Assembly (NCBI GenBank): GCA_023389175.1
Contig: JAEWEW010000101.1
Coordinates: 1-12,178, forward strand
Reading direction: 5' to 3'
Source of the DNA: Pseudomonadota bacterium
GTDB taxonomy: Bacteria; Pseudomonadota; Gammaproteobacteria; Burkholderiales; Burkholderiaceae_E
Length of the DNA: 12,178 nt
Positions 1 to 5,825 of the stretch are shown in pieces. Position 1 is the stretch's first letter. The number at the start of each line of letters is the position of its first letter. The translations under genes and the position numbers were made by a program. The notes beneath the pieces were generated by a model that was given only the letters and a program-made list of their open reading frames with translations, did no database searches and had not been told where the DNA came from.

Positions 1-247
1 GGCAGTCCACGTGCGCATAGTGCCGCGACTTCGTCTCGTACTCCACGTGCGACGTGTTGATCGTGATCCCCCGCGCCTTCTCCTCCGGCGCGTTGTCGAT
101 CTGGTCATAACCACGCGCCTCGCCACCAAACTGCTGCGACAGAACCGTCGTGATCGCCGCTGTCAGCGTCGTCTTCCCGTGATCCACGTGTCCAATCGTG
201 CCCACGTTCACGTGCGGCTTCGTACGCTCAAACTTGCCTTTTGCCAT
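1..247 (-). CDS. tuf: Elongation factor Tu, N-terminal part (cut by window edge)
   Basis: EF-Tu is the GTPase that carries aminoacyl-tRNA to the ribosomal A site in the cytoplasm. Only the first 82 codons are present; the gene runs off the left edge. The product starts MAKGKFERTKPHVNVGTIGH. The P-loop GHVDHGKT is at residues 19-26 and the switch I motif RGITI at 59-63 with Thr62. The frame stops at VDC, just before the DxxG G3 motif. An AGGAG Shine-Dalgarno (255-259) lies 7 nt from the ATG and fixes the start. It is the last visible gene of the str operon, 73 nt after fusA on the same strand. Betaproteobacteria often carry a second tuf copy elsewhere, so tufA versus tufB cannot be decided. 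The identification is very secure. Confidence 0.98.
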   Translation of the reverse strand, partial: MAKGKFERTKPHVNVGTIGHVDHGKTTLTAAITTVLSQQFGGEARGYDQIDNAPEEKARGITINTSHVEYETKSRHYAHVDC

Positions 248-280
248 TTGTCAGCTCCTGAATTTCACTCTGCCTGTACG

Positions 281-300
281 GGAACCTGCGAACAGGTTCC
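281..300 (-). promoter_or_regulatory. Perfect intergenic hairpin between fusA and tuf
   Basis: The arms ggaacctg (281-288) and caggttcc (293-300) are exact reverse complements around four bases. Read in the transcript sense (minus strand), the loop is UUCG. The hairpin lies 20 nt after the fusA stop and 33 nt before the tuf start, upstream of the tuf Shine-Dalgarno. No U-run follows, so it is unlikely to be a full terminator. An RNA processing, stabilising or attenuation element that adjusts tuf against fusA is possible but not shown. Confidence 0.6.
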
Positions 301-320
301 GAGGTGCCCTGCCGGGCGTG

Positions 321-2426
321 TCACTTGGTCCGGGCGGCGATGACCGCCTCGGCGACGTTCTTCGGCGCTTCGGCGTACTGCTTGAACTCCATGGTGTAGG
401 TGGCGCGCCCCTGGGTGAGCGAGCGCAGCGTGGTGGCGTAGCCGAACATCTCGGCTAGCGGCACCTCGGCCTTGATCACCTTGCCGCCGCCCACCATGTC
501 GTCCATGCCCTGCACCATGCCCCGGCGCGAGGAAAGGTCGCCCATGACGGTGCCGGCGTAGTCCTCCGGCGTTTCCACCTCGACCGCCACCATCGGCTCC
601 AGCAGCACCGGATTCGCCTTGCGCATGCCGTCCTTGAAGGCGATCGAGCCGGCCTGCTTGAACGCGTTTTCGTTCGAGTCCACGTCGTGGTACGAACCGA
701 AGGTGAGCGTCACCTTGACGTTCACGACCGGATAGCCCGCCAGCACGCCGGAAGGCAGCGTGTCCTCGATCCCCTTCTGGACCGCCGGGATGTACTCCCG
801 CGGGACCACGCCGCCCTTGATCGCGTCGACGAACTCGAAGTTCGCGCCGCCCGGCTCCATCGGCTCCAGCTTGATCACCACGTGGCCGTACTGGCCCCGG
901 CCGCCGGACTGCTTGATGAACTTGCCCTCGACATCCTCGACCGTCTTGCGGATGGTCTCGCGGTAGGCGACCTGCGGCTTGCCGACGTTCGCCTCGACGC
1001 CGAACTCGCGCTTCATGCGGTCGACGATGATCTCCAGGTGAAGCTCGCCCATGCCGCCGATGATGGTCTGGCCCGACTCCTCGTCCGTGTGCACGCGGAA
1101 GGACGGATCCTCCTGCGCGAGCCGGCTGAGGGCGATGCCCATCTTCTCCTGGTCGGCCTTGGTCTTCGGCTCGACCGCCTGCGAGATCACCGGCTCCGGG
1201 AACGTCATGCGCTCCAGCACGATCGGGGTGGAGACATCCGTCAGCGTCTCGCCGGTGGTCACGTCCTTCAGGCCGACCACCGCAGCGATGTCGCCGGCGC
1301 GCACTTCCTTGATCTCGTCGCGCTCGTTCGCCTTCATCTGCAGGATCCGGCCGATGCGCTCCTTCTTGCCGCGGGTCGCGTTCAGGACCGTATCGCCCGA
1401 GCTCAGCACCCCGGAGTACACGCGGATGAACGTGAGCTGGCCGACGAAGGGGTCGGTCATCAGCTTGAACGCGAGCGCGGAGAACTTCTCGTCGTCGCTC
1501 GCCTTGCGCAGCACCTTCTCGCCCGACTCGGACTCGCCCTCCACCGGGGGGATGTCGATCGGGGACGGGAGGAAGTCGATGACCGCGTCCAGCATGCGCT
1601 GGACACCCTTGTTCTTGAAGGCGGTGCCGCAGAGCATCGGCTGGATCTCGTTCGACACCGTGCGCTGGCGGATGCCGCGCATGATCTGTTCCTCGGAAAG
1701 CCCGCCGCCCTCGAGGTAGGCGTTCATCAGCTCCTCGTCGGCCTCCGCGGCAGCCTCCACCATCTTCTCGCGCCACTCCGCAGCGCTGTCGGCGAGCTCG
1801 GCCGGGACGTCCCGGTACTCGAACTTCATGCCCTGCGAAGCCTCGTCCCAGATGATCGCCTTCATCTTGATGAGGTCGATCACGCCCTGGAACTTGTCCT
1901 CCGCGCCGATGGGAATGACCACCGGCACCGGATTCGCGCGCAGGCGCGTCTTCATCTGGTCATAGACCTTGAAGAAGTTGGCGCCGGTGCGGTCCATCTT
2001 GTTGACGAACGCGAGGCGGGGCACCTTGTACTTGTTGGCCTGGCGCCAGACCGTCTCCGACTGCGGCTGCACGCCGCCCACGGCGCAGTACACCATGCAT
2101 GCGCCGTCCAGCACCCGCATCGACCGCTCCACCTCGATGGTGAAGTCCACGTGGCCCGGGGTGTCGATGATGTTGATCCGGTGCTCGGGATAGGACAGGT
2201 CCATGCCCTTCCAGAACGTGGTCACCGCGGCCGACGTGATGGTGATGCCGCGCTCCTGCTCCTGCTCCATCCAGTCCGTGGTGGCGGCGCCGTCATGCAC
2301 CTCGCCGAGCTTGTGGTTGACGCCCGTGTAGAACAGGATGCGCTCGGTGGTGGTGGTCTTCCCGGCGTCGATGTGGGCCGAGATGCCGATGTTCCGGTAG
2401 CGCTCGATGGGAGTCTTGCGGGCCAT
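321..2426 (-). CDS. fusA: Elongation factor G
   Basis: EF-G is the GTPase that drives translocation of tRNA and mRNA and, with RRF, ribosome recycling. The product has 701 residues, normal for the family. The G1 motif AHIDAGKT is at residues 17-24, switch I RGITIT at 59-64, G3 DTPGH at 88-92 with catalytic His92, and G4 NKMD at 142-145. Domain II and the RGQYGHV and SYHDVDSNENAF segments of domain IV follow, and the C-terminus (RATYTMEFKQYAEAP) is typical of domain V. The ATG is supported by AAGGA (2434-2438) at 7 nt. It lies 90 nt after rpsG and 73 nt before tuf, in the usual str order. I see no missing motif or frame disruption. Confidence 0.99.
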   Translation of the reverse strand: MARKTPIERYRNIGISAHIDAGKTTTTERILFYTGVNHKLGEVHDGAATTDWMEQEQERGITITSAAVTTFWKGMDLSYPEHRINIIDTPGHVDFTIEVERSMRVLDGACMVYCAVGGVQPQSETVWRQANKYKVPRLAFVNKMDRTGANFFKVYDQMKTRLRANPVPVVIPIGAEDKFQGVIDLIKMKAIIWDEASQGMKFEYRDVPAELADSAAEWREKMVEAAAEADEELMNAYLEGGGLSEEQIMRGIRQRTVSNEIQPMLCGTAFKNKGVQRMLDAVIDFLPSPIDIPPVEGESESGEKVLRKASDDEKFSALAFKLMTDPFVGQLTFIRVYSGVLSSGDTVLNATRGKKERIGRILQMKANERDEIKEVRAGDIAAVVGLKDVTTGETLTDVSTPIVLERMTFPEPVISQAVEPKTKADQEKMGIALSRLAQEDPSFRVHTDEESGQTIIGGMGELHLEIIVDRMKREFGVEANVGKPQVAYRETIRKTVEDVEGKFIKQSGGRGQYGHVVIKLEPMEPGGANFEFVDAIKGGVVPREYIPAVQKGIEDTLPSGVLAGYPVVNVKVTLTFGSYHDVDSNENAFKQAGSIAFKDGMRKANPVLLEPMVAVEVETPEDYAGTVMGDLSSRRGMVQGMDDMVGGGKVIKAEVPLAEMFGYATTLRSLTQGRATYTMEFKQYAEAPKNVAEAVIAARTK

Positions 2427-2516
2427 GATTCAGTCCTTCGTGTATGCGGGGTCGGCGGCGTTGCGCAGTAGGTGCTGGCTCGCCGCGCCCGGAAAAGCGA
2501 TGCGGTTCGGCCGTCT

Positions 2517-2987
2517 CTAGAAGCGGAAGTGCGAGAAGGCCTTGTTGGCTTCGGCCATGCGGTGGACCTCGTCCCGGCGCTTGACCGCTCCACCGCGATT
2601 CTCGGCAGCTTCCATCAGCTCATTGGCGAGACGCTGGCCCATGGATTTCTCGCTGCGCTTCTTGGCGGCCTCGCGCAGCCAGCGCATGGCGAGCGCAGTG
2701 CGGCGCACGGGCCGCACCTCGATCGGCACCTGATAGTTGGCCCCGCCGACGCGGCGGCTCTTGACCTCCACCATCGGCCGGCAGTTGGACAGCGCGTACT
2801 GGAAGACCTCGATCGGATCCTTGCCGGAGCGGCTGCGGATCTGCTCGAAGGCGCCGTAGAGGATGCGCTCGGCCACAGCTTTCTTGCCTGCGAGCATCAG
2901 CACGTTGATGAACTTGGCGACTTCCTCGTTGTGGTACAGGGGGTCCGGAAGGATGACGCGCTTGGGAACTTCACGACGACGTGGCAT
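2517..2987 (-). CDS. rpsG: 30S ribosomal protein S7
   Basis: S7 is the primary assembly protein of the 30S head. It binds the 3' major domain of 16S rRNA near the decoding site and E site. The 156-residue product begins MPRRREVPKR, has the conserved VEVKSRRVGGANYQVP segment in the middle, and ends RMAEANKAFSHFRF, all typical of betaproteobacterial S7. A GAGGT Shine-Dalgarno (2994-2998) lies 6 nt from the ATG. In Escherichia coli, S7 represses its own translation by binding the rpsL-rpsG spacer. Here that spacer is 212 nt, clearly longer than the roughly 100 nt of E. coli, and holds two hairpins. Whether the autoregulation is conserved is inference. Confidence 0.99.
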   Translation of the reverse strand: MPRRREVPKRVILPDPLYHNEEVAKFINVLMLAGKKAVAERILYGAFEQIRSRSGKDPIEVFQYALSNCRPMVEVKSRRVGGANYQVPIEVRPVRRTALAMRWLREAAKKRSEKSMGQRLANELMEAAENRGGAVKRRDEVHRMAEANKAFSHFRF

Positions 2988-3042
2988 TTCGATACCTCGA
3001 TGGTTGATTCAGCCGGCCCGGGCGACGCAACCGCCCTGGCCT

Positions 3043-3080
3043 GACCCCCGGAACCACGGCCTTGCCGCCGGGCGGGGGTC
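3043..3080 (-). promoter_or_regulatory. Hairpin in the rpsL-rpsG spacer, promoter-distal
   Basis: The arms gacccccg (3043-3050) and cgggggtc (3073-3080) are perfect 8-bp complements around a 22-nt loop that can itself form a small stem. It lies 55 nt before the rpsG start. No U-run follows. By position it could be part of an S7 autoregulatory site or a processing structure. The GC-rich context makes chance pairing plausible, so the function is uncertain. Confidence 0.35.
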
Positions 3081-3135
3081 GCTTACTGGACGGTGGACAT
3101 TGCCCTTTCCGCCCTCCCGGGCGCCCGGCAGGCCA

Positions 3136-3173
3136 GGCGCCCCGATCCGATGCTGCGGCAGCGCCGGGGCGCC
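3136..3173 (-). promoter_or_regulatory. Strong GC-rich hairpin just after rpsL
   Basis: The arms ggcgccccg (3136-3144) and cggggcgcc (3165-3173) form a perfect 9-bp all-GC stem. Its 20-nt loop contains a further 4-bp hairpin, gctg (3152-3155) with cagc (3159-3162). It begins 26 nt after the rpsL stop in the transcript sense. No U-tract follows, so a classical terminator is not supported. A role in S7 feedback or in differential rpsL/rpsG expression is inferred from position only. Confidence 0.45.
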
Positions 3174-3199
3174 GGTCCGCTTGATGGTCCGCTTGGTGG

Positions 3200-3577
3200 T
3201 TACTTGGCCTTCGGGCGCTTCGCGCCGTACTTGGAGCGCGCCTGCTTCCGGTCCTTCACGCCCTGCAGGTCAAGAGAGCCGCGGACGATGTGGTAGCGCA
3301 CGCCCGGCAGGTCCTTCACCCGGCCGCCCCGGATGAGCACGACCGAGTGCTCCTGCAGGTTGTGGCCTTCGCCGCCGATGTAGCTGATCACCTCGTAGCC
3401 GTTGGTGAGCCGCACCTTGGCGACCTTGCGCAGCGCCGAGTTCGGCTTCTTCGGCGTGGTGGTGTACACGCGAGTGCAGACGCCGCGGCGCTGCGGGCAG
3501 TCCTCGAGCGCGGGGCTCTTGCTGTTGACAACGGCGGACTGGCGCGCGTTGCGCACTAACTGGTTGGTGGTCGGCAT
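3200..3577 (-). CDS. rpsL: 30S ribosomal protein S12
   Basis: S12 is the 30S protein at the decoding centre and the target of streptomycin-resistance mutations. The product has 125 residues and starts MPTTNQLVRNARQSAV, where most relatives have MPTINQLVRK. CPQRRGVCTRVYTTTPKKPN is at residues 27-46. Lys43 and Lys88 and the VKDLP segment with Asp89 and Pro91 are intact, which is the streptomycin-sensitive form. It is the first gene of the str operon. The start is set by family alignment. The only Shine-Dalgarno match is a three-base GAG about 6 nt upstream, which is poor for such a highly expressed gene. A near-consensus promoter lies about 260 nt upstream. Confidence 0.99.
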   Translation of the reverse strand: MPTTNQLVRNARQSAVVNSKSPALEDCPQRRGVCTRVYTTTPKKPNSALRKVAKVRLTNGYEVISYIGGEGHNLQEHSVVLIRGGRVKDLPGVRYHIVRGSLDLQGVKDRKQARSKYGAKRPKAK

Positions 3578-3612
3578 TGCTTGCTCGGGCTGGTAGGATC
3601 GCTGGGCTGGTA

Positions 3613-3636
3613 TACGCTGATACGCTGATACGCTGG
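3613..3636. repeat. Three tandem copies of an 8-bp unit near rpsL
   Basis: The unit tacgctga occurs at 3613-3620 and 3621-3628, followed by tacgctgg at 3629-3636, in exact 8-bp phase. It ends 36 nt upstream of the rpsL start, inside the predicted leader. On the transcript the unit reads UCAGCGUA. It may simply be a slippage-prone microsatellite. Confidence 0.85.
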
Positions 3637-3707
3637 TGTGTTCAGGGCCGGGAAGTCATGCTCGAGGAACGCCCTGATGCCGCATGCCCGCCGAGGGCCG
3701 GACCACC

Positions 3708-3766
3708 GCGGCAAACCTGCGCGGCGAACCTCTGAACCTCTGCGGCGAAACCTCTGCGGCGGATCT
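3708..3766. repeat. Degenerate tandem repeat in the str leader
   Basis: Variants of a 13-14 bp unit follow one another: gcggcaaacctgc (3708-3720), gcggcgaacctct (3721-3733), a partial gaacctct (3734-3741), gcggcgaaacctct (3742-3755) and gcggcggatct (3756-3766). In the transcript sense the core reads AGAGGTT-CGCCGC. The purine-rich AGAGG resembles a Shine-Dalgarno, but no gene follows it closely. The origin is probably local duplication. Confidence 0.7.
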
Positions 3767-3834
3767 GCGCGGCAGGCACTGCTGCCAACCAAAGAGCGCC
3801 CCGGGGGCGAGCCAAGCCTCCCAGCGAACCGGTG

Positions 3835-3864
3835 AGTATAGTCGGTTGGACCTCCTGGCGTCAA
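3835..3864 (-). promoter_or_regulatory. Sigma-70-type promoter for rpsL-rpsG-fusA-tuf
   Basis: On the minus strand a -35 box TTGACG (3864 to 3859, five of six matches to TTGACA) is followed after 18 nt by a -10 box TATACT (3840 to 3835, five of six matches to TATAAT). Such a match is rare by chance in DNA this GC-rich. It lies between the lipoprotein stop (3896) and rpsL, pointing at rpsL. It would let the str operon be transcribed independently of rpoC, from which it is separated here. The transcription start is expected near 3828. Confidence 0.75.
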
Positions 3865-3895
3865 CGCAAGCGCCGGGCCACGCACCGGGGGACGG

Positions 3896-4306
3896 TCATG
3901 GGCTCCTGATCTCGCCGCGCAGGAAGACGGTAAACGGCCCGCAGCGGTCCGACACCACCCGTACCGCCCGCCAGAACAGCATCTCGCCGGAGCCGGTCTC
4001 CACCCGCACCTCGTACACGCCGTCCCGACCGTAGGCGCCGGCCAGCGCGTAGGTGCGCCCTGGAAGCGTGTTGCGCGTCCCCGCCGGCACCATCCGCTCC
4101 ACGTAGGGGCCGTCGGTCAGGGTGCCCTGCGCCGCGACGGCGACCGGACTGCCGTCATAGACCGAGAAGAACTCCACCACCACGCCGGGCTGGCCCGGAT
4201 GGCCGCAGGCGGGGTCGCCGTAGGTGATCCTCACGTCGCCGCATCCGGCAAGCGCGAGCAGCAGGCCCAGGAGCGACGGGAAGGCGTGACGCCGGGAGAC
4301 CGGGAT
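3896..4306 (-). CDS. Small lipoprotein-like protein without a standard start codon
   Basis: The frame encodes what looks like an exported lipoprotein. With the tentative ATC start at 4306 the product has 136 residues: a basic n-region (SRRH, 4-7), a hydrophobic core, and a lipobox LAGC at 19-22 with Cys22 as lipidation site. The mature part is rich in beta-forming residues, with Cys34 and Cys122 placed for a disulfide. It resembles small proteins with a carboxypeptidase-regulatory-like fold (pattern C..PG.VVE, then TLTDGPYVE, then GVYEVRVE). The frame has no ATG, GTG or TTG between the upstream hicB-like stop and the lipobox. Options are an ATC start, a CTG at 4391-4393 overlapping the hicB stop as CTGA, an internal GTG at 4232-4234 (112 residues, no signal peptide), a start mutation, or a sequence error. 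The role is unknown. Confidence 0.5.
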   Translation of the reverse strand: MPVSRRHAFPSLLGLLLALAGCGDVRITYGDPACGHPGQPGVVVEFFSVYDGSPVAVAAQGTLTDGPYVERMVPAGTRNTLPGRTYALAGAYGRDGVYEVRVETGSGEMLFWRAVRVVSDRCGPFTVFLRGEIRSP

Positions 4307-4389
4307 GGCGAGCGAGCGCCCGGGCGACAGCAGGCCGGCGGCGAAAGTGAGCGCGGCGGTGAGCCTGGCGGTCAGCCCGGCAAGACGGG

Positions 4390-4602
4390 TCAGGCCGACA
4401 CGGCGACGTAGTTGACCGTGCTCGCCGGCGCCGGCACCGCGGCACCGTCGTCCTTGAGATTCATTATGTGATACTGGATGGCGAGCCGGATTGACGACTC
4501 CACCTCGTCCAGCGTGCTGCCAGAGGCGGTGCAGCCCGGCAGATCGGGAACGTATGCCCTGAAGCGGGTACCGCGCTGCTCGATGACGATCGCGTATTTC
4601 AT
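4390..4602 (-). CDS. HicB-family antitoxin-like protein, apparently without HicA
   Basis: The 70-residue product MKYAIVIEQRGTRFRAYVPD... contains the family hallmark YVPDLPGC near residues 17-24, then STLDEVESSIRLAIQYHI and the closing DDGAAVPAPASTVNYV. This is the partial RNase H-like fold of HicB. HicB proteins usually neutralise the mRNA interferase HicA. No HicA-like frame lies next to it: the upstream neighbour is the divergent peptidase and the downstream one a lipoprotein frame. There is also no C-terminal DNA-binding domain, so autoregulation would need another factor. The start is chosen for the AGGG (4610-4613) 7 nt upstream and because the family begins here; a longer start at 4701 would add an unrelated sequence. 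It may be a solitary HicB-fold protein rather than an active antitoxin. Confidence 0.85.
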   Translation of the reverse strand: MKYAIVIEQRGTRFRAYVPDLPGCTASGSTLDEVESSIRLAIQYHIMNLKDDGAAVPAPASTVNYVAVSA

Positions 4603-4623
4603 GTATGGACCCTGATTGCGCTG

Positions 4624-4676
4624 CACGGCCGCTGCCGGCATCCGCGATTTTGAAAGAACGACAGCAGCCGGCCGTG
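4624..4676. repeat. Imperfect inverted repeat between hicB-like gene and pip
   Basis: The arm cacggccgctgc (4624-4635) is complementary to gcagccggccgtg (4664-4676) except for one extra C, with 28 nt between. It occupies most of the 107-nt spacer between two divergent genes. It could be a shared operator or a cruciform-like element. No complete promoter was recognised in this spacer; a lone TTGAAA at 4650-4655 has no good -10 partner. Confidence 0.4.
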
Positions 4677-4709
4677 ACGTAGTGCCGGCCGCGCGCCACA
4701 ACAGGAATC

Positions 4710-5771
4710 ATGCCCGTGCCTCCGGATACCCGGCCCGACGCCCTCGACCTCCGCCGGCTGCACCCGCCGATCGAGCCGCATGACCATGGACTGCTCGATG
4801 CCGGCGAAGGACATCGGATCCACTATGAAGTATGCGGCAATCCACGCGGCCTTCCGGTCGTGGTGCTGCACGGCGGCCCGGGCAGCGGCGCCTCGCCGCT
4901 GCAGCGCCGGCTGTTCGACCCGGCCGCCTTCCGCATCGTGTTGTTCGACCAGCGCGGCTGCGGCCGCAGCCTGCCGCGCGGCAGCATCGACGGCAACGAT
5001 ACCGCGGCGCTGGTGCGCGACACGGAGCGATTGCGCCGGCATCTCGGCATCGATCGCTGGATCGTCTTCGGCGGCTCGTGGGGCGCGAGCCTCGCGATCG
5101 CATATGCCGCGAGCCATTCCGCTGCCTGCCTGGGGCTGGTCCTGCGCGGCACCTTCCTGTCCGGCAGCCGGGACGTGGGGTGGTTCTTCGGCGGCGTTGG
5201 CGCCCTGTTGCCTCAGGCCTGGGAAGACCTCACCGCCGCGATCGGGCTGGATGTGGCCGTGGCGGAGTGCGAGCACGCCGGCCATGCGGTGCTGCACACG
5301 CTCGCGCGCCGGCTCGCGATCGGCGATGCCGACCGCGTCACCGACGGGGTGGCCGCCCGCGGCGCCGCAGGCGGGGTCGGCGAGAGCGCGGCGGCCTGGG
5401 CGCGCTGGGAGGAGTCGGTCACCCGCCGTCGGCGCATCACGGACGGGGGCGGCACGCCGGCCGCCGCGTCGCCGTCGCTGGTGGACAAGTACCGCGTGCA
5501 GGCCCACTACCTGGTGAACGAGTGCTTCCTCGGCGAAGAACGGCTGCTTGCCCATGCCCGGGCCCTGCCCCCAATGCCCGTGGCCATCGTGCACGGCGAG
5601 CTCGACTGGGTCTGCCGGCCGTCGAACGCCTGGCAGGTGCACCGCGCGATCGCCGGCAGCCGGCTCGCGTGGGTGGAGGGCGGCGGCCACGACCCCTACC
5701 AGCCGGCCATGCTGGAGGCGCTGGCCGCCGCGGTCGACTGGCTGCGGGGGGCGGCCGGCATCGCAGCTTAG
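4710..5771 (+). CDS. pip: Prolyl aminopeptidase (proline iminopeptidase)
   Basis: This is a cytoplasmic serine peptidase of the alpha/beta-hydrolase fold (family S33) that removes N-terminal proline from peptides. The 353-residue product has the family motifs in order: HGGPG (54-58, oxyanion region), DQRGCGRS (80-87), nucleophile elbow GGSWG (121-125) with Ser123, then Asp299 in GELDWVCRP and His327 in GGGHD, which complete the triad. Many relatives have about 310-330 residues; the extra length sits mainly in the N-terminus and in the Ala/Gly-rich cap near 205-255. There is no signal peptide. AGGAA (4703-4707) lies close to the ATG, a rather short spacing. It is the first gene of a plus-strand unit, 54 nt before the Bug gene. 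Another S33 peptidase specificity is possible. Confidence 0.93.
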   Translation: MPVPPDTRPDALDLRRLHPPIEPHDHGLLDAGEGHRIHYEVCGNPRGLPVVVLHGGPGSGASPLQRRLFDPAAFRIVLFDQRGCGRSLPRGSIDGNDTAALVRDTERLRRHLGIDRWIVFGGSWGASLAIAYAASHSAACLGLVLRGTFLSGSRDVGWFFGGVGALLPQAWEDLTAAIGLDVAVAECEHAGHAVLHTLARRLAIGDADRVTDGVAARGAAGGVGESAAAWARWEESVTRRRRITDGGGTPAAASPSLVDKYRVQAHYLVNECFLGEERLLAHARALPPMPVAIVHGELDWVCRPSNAWQVHRAIAGSRLAWVEGGGHDPYQPAMLEALAAAVDWLRGAAGIAA

Positions 5772-5825
5772 AATGTGCGGCATCGGCCTGCCATCCGGCA
5801 GCCGCCTGTCGCAACAGAGGAAACC

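Larger units (their letters stand above)
3578..3828 (-). promoter_or_regulatory. Predicted long 5' leader of the str operon
   Basis: This is the stretch between the predicted transcription start (about 3828, from the promoter at 3835-3864) and the rpsL ATG. I see no convincing gene in it. It holds two tandem repeats (described separately) and a possible 7-bp hairpin, tcagggc (3642-3648) with gccctga (3671-3677), around a 22-nt loop. A leader of about 250 nt is long for a ribosomal protein operon and could carry regulation of S12, S7, EF-G and EF-Tu. Its length depends on the promoter prediction. Confidence 0.45.

Noticed and set aside
687..2471. Plus-strand open frame of about 594 codons opposite fusA
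   Set aside because: It is antisense to a complete EF-G gene and has a repetitive Leu/Arg/His/Asp composition typical of a mirror frame.
3631..3692. Two tiny overlapping open frames in the str leader (minus strand) that could be leader peptides
   Set aside because: They encode only a few residues, have no Shine-Dalgarno and show no codon pattern suggesting attenuation.
4603..4709. A hicA toxin gene beside the HicB-like gene
   Set aside because: No frame with the small basic double-stranded RNA-binding-like HicA pattern is present on either strand here or downstream.
5777..5805. Small stem (gcggc with gccgc, inner ctgcc with ggcag) in the pip-Bug gap
   Set aside because: The stems are five bases or shorter, share a base and have no T-run, so this is expected by chance in GC-rich DNA and is not a terminator.
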